Source: SZUA-430 sp964638635 (lineage in GTDB: Bacteria > Pseudomonadota > Alphaproteobacteria > Micropepsales > Micropepsaceae). From it: a stretch of 64,000 nucleotides of DNA. A program made the position numbers and the translations under genes. Location of the stretch: positions 1 to 64,000 of the forward strand of contig CAZXAQ010000001.1 of assembly GCA_964638635.1 (NCBI GenBank). Direction: 5' to 3'. The notes under the pieces are model-generated. The model made no database searches. It worked only from the letters and a program-made list of their open reading frames with translations, and was not told the origin of the DNA. The first letter of the stretch is position 1. Each line of letters opens with the position of its first letter. Of this stretch, positions 53,543 through 61,376 are shown piece by piece.

Positions 53543-55165
53543 ATGTCATCCCCGGCGCACTTCACTTTGACCGCCCTCGTCATTGCGCTCACTCTGCTGG
53601 CGTGGTCGGCGATAGAGGTTCACGCGCAGGGACACCGAGGCGAATGGAAACCGTGCGAGGACGGAGCTCCCGACGAGAGGATTGCAGCCTGCACGCGGAT
53701 TATTCAGAACGCGCGGATTGACAAAAAGGAATTGGGCCTTGCGTATTCTTTTAGAGGGATTGCGCATTTCCGTAAGAACGAGTTTGACGCCGCGATCGAA
53801 GATTTCTCCCGCGCCATTGAACTTGACCCAACTCAGTCATACCTCTTTGGTGTGCGTGGACAGGCCTATCTGAATCGCGCAGCTTGTCCAAATTGCGATC
53901 ACTACCTTGATCTCGCGCTGGCGGATTTCGAACGTGTCATTGCGCTCGATCCTCGATCTTCACACGGCTATTGGGGGCGCGGTCAGGTTCTGATGTCGCG
54001 CGGGATCTTCAAAAAGGATCAGTCGGCTTGGAGCGAGTTCTTCGCGACCATGGAGCGTTGCCTTGCCAATGCGAAGGACAAAGCCGTTTGCCTTTCTCTT
54101 CGCGCTTCGGCTCGCGTTGTCCGTGGCGAATCCGCACTCGCCCTCCCCGACTACGACCGCCTGATCGATCTTGAGCCCACAGCGCAACACTATCGGGAGC
54201 GGGGTTATGCGCTGATGAACGCGGGGGAGCCAGACCGCGCACTCAAAGACTACGATCGCTCCCTCGAGCTCGACCCCAACGACAACGTCTCCTACGGTCA
54301 GCGCGCGGATGCGCATTTCCGGAAGGAAAACTACGACCAAGCGATCGCCGACGCGAACCGGGCGCTTGCCGGCGACCCATCCTGGTCATATCCCGCGGAC
54401 ACGTTGCACAAGGCACAAGACGCAAAGGCCGCCCTGTTGGCCCGCGCGCAATCCGCGCCGACAGGCGCACGCGTGGCCTTGATCATCGGCAACGCCCACT
54501 ATCTGAATTCGCCGCCGCTTCCGAATGCGGCCAACGATGCCGAAGATATTTCCAAGGCGCTGCAGGGCATCGGTTTCAAAGTCTACGGCTATCCCAGGAC
54601 GGATTTTCTGAAACTGCAGATGCAAAGCGAAATTGACGCCTTCAAACGCGTTGCCGAAGGAGCCAGTGTCGCGGTTGTTTGGTACGCCGGTCACGGGAAG
54701 ACGATGACCGACGAGGCGCGAAGAGAGCCGCAAGATTGGCTGATCCCCGTCGATGCGCGTATCAACAAGGCGGCCGACGTCGCCAACAACGCAATCCAAC
54801 TTGACCTGTTGAAGATCGCAGTCTTGCCGGCAAAGGGTTTGAGGCTGGTCGTCATCGACGCCTGCCGCGACAACACGTTCTATGACGGTACGCGCGGTTC
54901 GCGCGGCCTAGACCGGGGCACACCGAACAGCGGCGTTCTGCTCGTCTATTCCACGGAGACCGGAAAGCTCGCGCAAGACGGCGACGGCCGCAATTCGCCG
55001 TTCGCGCAAGCGTTCCTGGAAACCGTGCGCGCCAAGCCAAAACTGGACGTGCGCCAGTTGTTCAGTGCCGTCACCGGGCGCACCCGCGAGCTGACGCACG
55101 ATCAACAACGTCCCGAACAGATCAGCGGCCTGACGACGCCGGACACTTTGGCGTTGGCGCAGTAG
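53543..55165 (+). CDS. Exported TPR-caspase, last member of the array
   Basis: The likely product is 540 residues from ATG 53543 (MSSPAHFTLTALVIALTLLA, signal peptide ending VHAQ). Earlier in-frame ATGs at 53489 and 53516 would add an unusual n-region. The module EWKPCEDGAPDERIAAC precedes about six TPR-like units, some degenerate, with a Cys pair in NRAACPNCDHY. The caspase domain has His384 (WYAGHGKTMTDEA) and Cys441 (VIDACRDNTFY). It is the most diverged of the plus-strand set (YPRTDFLKLQMQSEIDAFKR). The array ends here. Confidence 0.93.
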   Translation: MSSPAHFTLTALVIALTLLAWSAIEVHAQGHRGEWKPCEDGAPDERIAACTRIIQNARIDKKELGLAYSFRGIAHFRKNEFDAAIEDFSRAIELDPTQSYLFGVRGQAYLNRAACPNCDHYLDLALADFERVIALDPRSSHGYWGRGQVLMSRGIFKKDQSAWSEFFATMERCLANAKDKAVCLSLRASARVVRGESALALPDYDRLIDLEPTAQHYRERGYALMNAGEPDRALKDYDRSLELDPNDNVSYGQRADAHFRKENYDQAIADANRALAGDPSWSYPADTLHKAQDAKAALLARAQSAPTGARVALIIGNAHYLNSPPLPNAANDAEDISKALQGIGFKVYGYPRTDFLKLQMQSEIDAFKRVAEGASVAVVWYAGHGKTMTDEARREPQDWLIPVDARINKAADVANNAIQLDLLKIAVLPAKGLRLVVIDACRDNTFYDGTRGSRGLDRGTPNSGVLLVYSTETGKLAQDGDGRNSPFAQAFLETVRAKPKLDVRQLFSAVTGRTRELTHDQQRPEQISGLTTPDTLALAQ

Positions 55166-55785
55166 AATTCGGCCGCCCTCACGCCGGTGGCGATGATATG
55201 GAGGTCGACCGAGACGAAACGTCGCCAGGCAAATACGGGGGCGCATTCTTTCCAACCGGCAAGTGCGCTTTCAGATGCAGGAGCCACGCCGACTCAGAAA
55301 TGGGGCCCGACCTGGGGCCGCCCCCCGCTGGCATCCAAATTTCGCAGATTTCGGGGTTGACTGGCGGAGCCGGAGGGAGAAGAGAGACAGAACCTAACAG
55401 ATTGATTCCGTTTACCTATTTTCCATCCGTGCACTGACGATGGTAAACTATTGTAACAGACAATTGGCTCAGCGTGACAGCCGCGGTACGTAAACGCAAC
55501 CCCACTATACAGCGCACGCTTATGAAGGGCATCAACGGCATGGGTCCTGCGCCCTTTCCGCGGGTGCGTTTAAGTCCCTCCCCGCCAACGCACGCCTTGT
55601 ACAGAGCGTCGCCGGATGAACCTTCCACCCGCGCTAAGCTGTGGCGGCGGCCAGGCGAGCGGGCCGATGACGCACACTCACGAGGTACGGGGCCCAAGAC
55701 CTACTCGCCATTACCCCAGGACGTGGTCGCCGCGTAGTTATCTGACGGCCCATCAACTACCAGTCGCTAGCTCAGGCTAGCGGCA
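55166..55785. other. 620-base non-coding boundary region
   Basis: This stretch separates the caspase array from a different gene set. The short frames in it look like chance. It contains a tRNA-Ser 3'-end-like sequence (55362-55378). Base composition changes after that point, with AT-rich bits such as ACAGATTGATTCCG and TATTTTCCATCC. Confidence 0.6.
55362..55378 (-). other. tRNA-Ser 3'-end-like sequence, candidate attachment site
   Basis: On the reverse strand the bases read TCCCTCCGGCTCCGCCA. This parses as the end of the T loop, the 3' T-stem strand CCCTC, acceptor strand CGGCTCC, discriminator G and CCA, as in tRNA-Ser. The rest of the tRNA is absent: bases before it do not form a T loop. 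Partial tRNA 3' ends of this kind mark the far side of integrated elements. Chance similarity over 17 bases cannot be excluded. Confidence 0.45.
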
Positions 55786-58700
55786 TTAGAGGCGTAGCGG
55801 CGTCGCTAGCTGAGCATAGCGACACATAGCATTGGCGAGCTGGATCTGGCGGGGCGTGCGGCACTCGGGCTCAAAGAGGTCGGGCGATGCCACGAGTACG
55901 CAAAGGCACTGCGCACGCGAGGTCGCCACGTTGAGCCGGTTGAGGCTATAGAGGAACTCCATCCCGCGGGGAGCGTCCGCCGGCGTTGACGTCGCCATTG
56001 AGTAGATGACGATTGGCGCCTCTTGCCCCTGGAACTTGTCGACAGTACCGATCCTTGCACCGCGCAAACGCTCCTTCAGCGCAAACACCTGCGCGTTGTA
56101 GGGCGCAATGATCAGGATGTCATTGAGCGTTAGTGGCTTCTCGACGCCAAGCTTGTCGACCCACGTCGGCCTGCCGCGGAGCATTCGTGCGACAAGCTCG
56201 CAGATGGCGCCCACCTCTTCAATCGATGCGTTCTGGTTTCCGGAGTGAGGCACACTCATGAGGCGCAGGCCGCTACCACCGTACGGACCTTGGGCCACAA
56301 CAGATTGGCGCTCCAGCCCTGCAACTGGGCGAAGGCGTCCGTCATAAAACGTTTGAGATGTGAAGCGGCAAATTTCGGGGTGAAGGCGCCAGGTTTCGCT
56401 TAGAAACAGGCCGGCCCCGGCAGCGATGGTCTGGTGCGGTCCAAGGATATGCGCCAGAGCTGAAACGTCCGTGCCATCGGGATGGCTTCCCTGGGTCGGT
56501 TGGTCCAGTTGCTGAGGATCGCCCAAGAGTACAAGCGATTTGCCAGCCCGCGAGATTGCAAGCACGTTTGCGAGCGACATCTGCGCGGCCTCGTCGACAA
56601 ACAGCACGTCGACGGATTCCGCGGCGTCCGGGTGTGCCCAGAGCCAGGAGGTCCCTGCAGCGACTCGGTGCGAGCTATGCAACGCATCAAACACGTCAGC
56701 GTTCGTCGTCGTCAACGAAAGCCATGCAGGCGGATCATCATGGCCCTCAAGGTCACGAACCTTCTGGATCGCGCGGATCTCCTCGCCGTCTTTCGCGGCG
56801 GCGCGTGCGACTTCGTCCAAGAGGTTTCGGATGACCTTGTGGCTGTTCGCCGTAATGCCGACCCTCGCCCCCTCTCTTGCGAGTTTCAGAACCATGCGCG
56901 CTCCGGTGAACGTTTTACCGGCACCTGGCGGTCCCTGAATCGCCAGCACATCGCCGTCCAAATCGGACGCGACCGAGAGTGCAACATCGAGAGCCGGGCG
57001 CCCTGGCTCATCGCGCGCAGAGTGCTGCATTACAGTCGGCGGCGCGCGCAGCAGCAAGGAACGCGCAGGCGATGCAATATTGTCAATCTCGACGCCGTTG
57101 GCCGCGACATCCTCTCCAACACTTACGAGCGCGTCCCTCAACACGTTAGTCGGCACGTCGTCAAATACAAAGGCGGCGACAGGATGCACATCGGCCGTCT
57201 TGATCATTTTCTTGATGTCGATAGTGCGCGCCTCGAAATCGATCGCCTCAACGCTACCGAGCGGCTCCCCGCCGGCGCAGCGCAATTTATCACGGTCACG
57301 CAACTCAATCTCTTGCGGCGGAAAGTGATAACGATGCACGGGCGCTCTGCCCGTCCCACCAACGGGACCTATGAATTCCAAGCCCGAGACTGCGGACCGC
57401 TCGTCCATCAAGTCTTCGGGCACGAGATCGCACAGTCTGAAATACTCCCACCAGTTCGCTTTCTTTTCTCGCCGGTGCCAATCGAGGATGTTCGCCAACA
57501 CCCATCGCGCCTGCTCCGCCGACCCGCGCTCAGAAATATCAGGCGAAATCCCGTCAATCAGCCTTGCTTGGATCGCACCGACCCGCCTGGTCCATTCACT
57601 AACGTCCTCGCTAGCTGCGCCTTCTCGCGGTAGAGGTCGGTCGATTTGGGAGCCTCTGGCGATTTCGTCTGCACGGATCGCCTCGAGCCAACGACGGAGA
57701 GCGTACGTCGAGATGCAATCGTCCCGATTGTATCCCTCTATCGCGGCCCGTTCGGCGGGATCTGCCTCAGCTGCGTCGCCGAGTTCCAGGCGCGACTGCA
57801 TGGCGAACAGAGCAACATTGGCATCCCTCAGCGGCACCGTGCGCGCGAAACCATAGAAGGCCTCAAGCCGCTTAATCGAGTAGCTTTCGACGCCAGCTCT
57901 AATGCTTCGACGCACGATGGTGTAGAGATCCACCAAGCGATCACCGCGGAGGAGTTGGTCAACCTCTTCCTCGCGCGTGGCGTAGCGGCCCATCAGCCGC
58001 TTCAGCGCCCCCGGTTCGTACGGCGCATAGTGATAGATGTGCATGTCCGGGTAGAGCTTGAGGCGCTCCATTAGCCAATCGATCAAACTTTCGAACGCGC
58101 GCTTCTCGTCGGTCCGCGTTAGCGCCCAGTCCGCCCGGTAGTGCAGCCCCCCCGCATCCTCGTAGACACACCCAAACAGATACTCAAGCCCGCTATCCCC
58201 GATGAACGGATCACCCTCCAGATCGAAAAAGACGTCGCCAGCCGACGGGGTCGGCAATCGTGCCAGACCCTGCCCCGGTTCCATCGGGAGAACCTCATAG
58301 ATCGGCCGTTGTTCGTCCCGACTTTGTACTTGAACGCGCGCTTGCTCACGAACTCGCTCGTAGCTTTGCGCGCTGCCTCTTGCGGGTTTCCATGCCAACG
58401 GCACTGGTGTTGTACTAAGCGCCGCCATCGAATTGATGCCGTGCTCCCGCAACTCTGCGATCTGGAGCGCCGAAATATTCGCCACAAGACAAAGGTGATC
58501 GTCGGCTCGGCGGCGATCCTCGCAAAGCTGCGACCAGCGACAGACATCGCAATGTGTCTTGGGATCGGGGTACGCCGGCTCAGTTTCTATGGACGCAGTC
58601 ATCCGTTCGAGACGCAATCGCACATAGTCGAAATACGCGCTGAAATCGTCGGTCGCATAGGTCTCCGGGTGCTCCAGTGTCCGAGGCGTTACGACGTGCA

Positions 58701-59199
58701 TGAGCCGTGGCGTGGTACCCTGCACAGACGCCACCAGTTGGGAGTACAGGCTCAACTGCAGGATCGTGCCCGCCTTGGTCTCCCGGGCGAGCTTTGTATC
58801 AACAACCTCGTAGCCCCACTTCCCGAGCTTTGTTGGCACATCCACACGCTGCAAAATATCAGGCCGACCTTCCCAACGGCCATGCGCTAGTGCTCCTTGA
58901 ACAATCACCTGAACCCCCCGATGCATCGCAGTTCGGGTTTCTTCGACAGCTCTCGGACCAACGCCCATGCTGTCGATGGTGTGGATCTCCCGTCCTGACG
59001 CCTGCAGCTGGTGTACGTAGCGTCGCTCGTGTTCGAAACCTCTCTCGCGTAGGACATCCAGCGAAGGGTCCCAGGGAGCATCTGGCTTGGCGCAATGTCC
59101 GCTCGCGACTGCCAGATCGAGGGCGGTCAGGCGCTGGCAAGCCAAGTGATTGACCAAGTCGCTTGCGGTGAGGACAAACGAAAGACCTTCCTTGCGCAT
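55786..59199 (-). CDS. RecB-like nuclease / RNase H-like exonuclease / SF1 helicase fusion
   Basis: The 1137-residue cytoplasmic protein combines three modules. Residues about 1-240 are a PD-(D/E)XK nuclease (GRPDILQRVD, YEVVDTKLARETKAGTILQL) with Cys residues CDVCRWSQLC that may bind an iron-sulfur cluster. Residues about 320-520 are an RNase H-like exonuclease (VFFDLEGDPFIGDSGLEYLF, HYAPYEPGALKRLMGRYATR, YNRDDCISTYALRRWLEAI). Residues about 720-1120 are an SF1 helicase: IQGPPGAGKTFTGA, VLFVDEAAQM, LLGDPQQLDQPTQGSHPDGT, GTVDKFQGQEAPIVIYSMA and LNVATSRAQ. This is the TM0106-type nuclease-helicase family, linked to DNA repair or defence. Its start lies inside the remains of another gene. Confidence 0.9.
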   Translation of the reverse strand: MRKEGLSFVLTASDLVNHLACQRLTALDLAVASGHCAKPDAPWDPSLDVLRERGFEHERRYVHQLQASGREIHTIDSMGVGPRAVEETRTAMHRGVQVIVQGALAHGRWEGRPDILQRVDVPTKLGKWGYEVVDTKLARETKAGTILQLSLYSQLVASVQGTTPRLMHVVTPRTLEHPETYATDDFSAYFDYVRLRLERMTASIETEPAYPDPKTHCDVCRWSQLCEDRRRADDHLCLVANISALQIAELREHGINSMAALSTTPVPLAWKPARGSAQSYERVREQARVQVQSRDEQRPIYEVLPMEPGQGLARLPTPSAGDVFFDLEGDPFIGDSGLEYLFGCVYEDAGGLHYRADWALTRTDEKRAFESLIDWLMERLKLYPDMHIYHYAPYEPGALKRLMGRYATREEEVDQLLRGDRLVDLYTIVRRSIRAGVESYSIKRLEAFYGFARTVPLRDANVALFAMQSRLELGDAAEADPAERAAIEGYNRDDCISTYALRRWLEAIRADEIARGSQIDRPLPREGAASEDVSEWTRRVGAIQARLIDGISPDISERGSAEQARWVLANILDWHRREKKANWWEYFRLCDLVPEDLMDERSAVSGLEFIGPVGGTGRAPVHRYHFPPQEIELRDRDKLRCAGGEPLGSVEAIDFEARTIDIKKMIKTADVHPVAAFVFDDVPTNVLRDALVSVGEDVAANGVEIDNIASPARSLLLRAPPTVMQHSARDEPGRPALDVALSVASDLDGDVLAIQGPPGAGKTFTGARMVLKLAREGARVGITANSHKVIRNLLDEVARAAAKDGEEIRAIQKVRDLEGHDDPPAWLSLTTTNADVFDALHSSHRVAAGTSWLWAHPDAAESVDVLFVDEAAQMSLANVLAISRAGKSLVLLGDPQQLDQPTQGSHPDGTDVSALAHILGPHQTIAAGAGLFLSETWRLHPEICRFTSQTFYDGRLRPVAGLERQSVVAQGPYGGSGLRLMSVPHSGNQNASIEEVGAICELVARMLRGRPTWVDKLGVEKPLTLNDILIIAPYNAQVFALKERLRGARIGTVDKFQGQEAPIVIYSMATSTPADAPRGMEFLYSLNRLNVATSRAQCLCVLVASPDLFEPECRTPRQIQLANAMCRYAQLATPLRL

Positions 59200-59509
59200 G
59201 GCTCAACCCACACAGGTTCTCAACTCTGAGAAGACTGTCACCAAAAATGTATCGAGCGCAAGTAAGCGTGGAACTAGCCCGTTTGCATTCACGTTGAAGC
59301 CAGCCACTTGCCGGCGCCTGGGGGGCCTCTTCACTGAGCTTGGCCGAAGCCGAGAGCTGCAGCAGCAGCGGACCATGTTCAATAGCCTTGATGTCCGTAG
59401 GCTCATCGGCGTTCCACTCGAATTGCTCCGACACCACCTCGGAGGCCCCCGCCCCGGATGCCTGAACGAAGAAAGTGGCGAGTAACAATAGAAACAAACC
59501 TTTCAGCAT
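59200..59509 (-). pseudogene. Truncated gene for a secreted protein
   Basis: ATG 59509 opens a clear signal peptide (MLKGLFLLLLATFFVQASGA) and a mature start ASEVVSEQFEWNADEPTDIK, going on to ASSTLTCARYIFGDSLLRVE. The frame then runs without a domain into the nuclease-helicase gene, where the other frame is plainly the coding one. The gene thus seems to have lost its 3' part at about 59200, where the nuclease-helicase gene begins. A functional overlapping gene is less likely. No family is recognisable. Confidence 0.5.
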
Positions 59510-59767
59510 CCTATCCCACACAGCTTCGCATCTCAGAGGCGCTCGTCGCGCCACTTGGCGCCCAACCCGAGTCTCTGACAAGAGTTGTAACACCCTACAA
59601 ACGGTGAGCCTATCATCACTGCCTGACAGCGATAACGACGTATAGCACTCGAAGGATCGTAGAGCCCCTTACCGAGGGGGACGCTGGTGCTTGCCAAAGA
59701 AAGCCGAATGGCGTTCATTCTGCTTATCACCTTCTCGACCGCAACGCCTCCCCGGTACACACGCCGC

Positions 59768-61240
59768 ATGACCCTGTCCCCATTTGAGATAACGATTTTA
59801 GTCCTCGCACTGGTGCTCGTCGCCGCAGTTCTCTTCGCCGTGGTCCGCCTCGCGCAGCGAGGGCCAGCGCCCACAGAATTGCTCGCGAACTTCGAGCGTG
59901 CGCTTGAGGGCAAGCACACTGCTATGCTCCGCGATCTCAACGCTGGCCTCGCGGGTTTGGGAGACCGCATCATCGGCGGCAGTGCTGAACGCTCCGACCA
60001 ACTGCGCACCACCATCGACCAGCAACTGGGTCAGACTCGCGACGCGCTGCTCACCCTACAGATCTCAATCAACCAAGAACTAGCCGCGAACCGCGAAGCA
60101 CTTTCCGCCGGCGTCGCGGAATCTCGGCAGAGCCTGCTCACACAACTAGGCGAGCACCGAGAGAGCGTGTTAGCGCGGCTAGGCGAGATGCGAAGCGAGA
60201 TGCTGGAAAGGTCCCTCTCCGCGCTGGCCGAGCAGGCGAACACGCAGAACGAGGCTATACGCGCGCTGTCGCTGCAGCTTAACGCAAGCGTGGAGACGCT
60301 GACGCGCACCACCGACGCCCGCCTGGAGCAGATTCAAGGCCGCGTAAGCGAGCGCCTCGATGAGGGCTTCAAGAAGACCAACGAGACCTTCACCAGCGTC
60401 ATGACGCGTCTCGCCACGATCGACGAGGCGCAGCGCAAGATCGACGGCCTCACCACCAACGTCGTGAGCTTGCAAGAGCTGCTCGGCGACAAGCGCTCAC
60501 GCGGAGCCTTCGGCGAGGTGCAACTCGAGGCGTTGGTACGAAACATACTGCCGCCTACGGCCTACGCTTTGCAGCACACGCTCACCAATAACCATCGTGC
60601 CGATTGCGTCCTGTTCCTGCCGGAGCCTACGGGCAAAGTAGCTGTAGATTCAAAGTTCCCGCTCGAGAACTATCACCGCATGTTTTACCCGGGAGCGGCC
60701 GAGACCGAGCGGCGCGAAGCGCAGCGCCAATTCCGCGCCGATGTGAGGAAGCATGTGGACGATATCGCAAGCCGCTACATCGTTGAGGGCGAGACCTCCG
60801 ACGGCGCCGTTATGTTCATACCCGCCGAGGCGGTGTTCGCCGAGATCCACGCATACCACGCGGAGGTCGTGGACCACGCCATGCAGCGGCGCGTGTGGAT
60901 CGTCTCGCCCACGACCATGATGGCCGTGCTCAACACGGCGCGGGCCGTAATGAAGGACGTTGAGACACGCCGACAAGTGCACGTCATCAAGGACGAACTG
61001 GGCAAGCTGGGCAAGGACTTCGTCCGCTTCGAGCAGCGCATGGGGAAACTCGCCGACCATATCCGCCAAGCCAACGACGATGCCCACGACGTTAAGATCA
61101 GCAGCGGCAAGATCGTGAAGCGCTTCCACCAAATCGAACGCGTGGAACTGGACGCCCCCGGCGACGTGGCACACTTAGAGCAGGCGCTGGCCGCGCCCGA
61201 CGACGACGCCGAGCCGGACACTGCGTCCCCGTCCGCCTGA
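59768..61240 (+). CDS. rmuC: DNA recombination protein RmuC family
   Basis: The 490-residue protein has an N-terminal membrane helix (FEITILVLALVLVAAVLFAV), a long coiled coil over about residues 30-230 (SINQELAANREALSAGVAES) and then the RmuC nuclease-like domain: LQELLGDKRSRGAFGEVQLE, VAVDSKFPLENYHRM, EGETSDGAVMFIPAEAVFAE and VSPTTMMAVLNTARAVMKD. RmuC limits sequence inversions at short inverted repeats in E. coli. ATG 59768 is chosen because it places the helix at the N-terminus. It is divergent from the truncated gene and convergent with the helicase. Confidence 0.94.
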   Translation: MTLSPFEITILVLALVLVAAVLFAVVRLAQRGPAPTELLANFERALEGKHTAMLRDLNAGLAGLGDRIIGGSAERSDQLRTTIDQQLGQTRDALLTLQISINQELAANREALSAGVAESRQSLLTQLGEHRESVLARLGEMRSEMLERSLSALAEQANTQNEAIRALSLQLNASVETLTRTTDARLEQIQGRVSERLDEGFKKTNETFTSVMTRLATIDEAQRKIDGLTTNVVSLQELLGDKRSRGAFGEVQLEALVRNILPPTAYALQHTLTNNHRADCVLFLPEPTGKVAVDSKFPLENYHRMFYPGAAETERREAQRQFRADVRKHVDDIASRYIVEGETSDGAVMFIPAEAVFAEIHAYHAEVVDHAMQRRVWIVSPTTMMAVLNTARAVMKDVETRRQVHVIKDELGKLGKDFVRFEQRMGKLADHIRQANDDAHDVKISSGKIVKRFHQIERVELDAPGDVAHLEQALAAPDDDAEPDTASPSA

Positions 61241-61376
61241 TGTTCGCCGGCACCGGCCGGCGTACAAGCGGTTGCTCAACCGAGTGCTGATCGGCGATAT
61301 GTTGACCGAGTCCGATCCTGCGCTGTAGTCCGAGGACGTGCGAGCAGCCTCGCCTTGACGGACAACCAGGCAGTGA

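Noticed and set aside
16050..55165. CRISPR-caspase (Craspase-like) system with TPR-CHAT protein
   Set aside because: No cas gene or CRISPR array is in the window, and the peptidases carry signal peptides, so they would not meet a cytosolic Cas complex.
55474..55737. 87-codon frame in the boundary region
   Set aside because: No ribosome binding site, no domain, overlapped by similar frames on other strands; composition alone explains it.
58859..59509. Full-length overlapping gene of 216 residues reading into the nuclease-helicase
   Set aside because: The part beyond 59199 is antisense-free but out of frame with a well-conserved protein and becomes Arg/Ser-rich; only the first ~100 codons look genuine, so it is listed as truncated.
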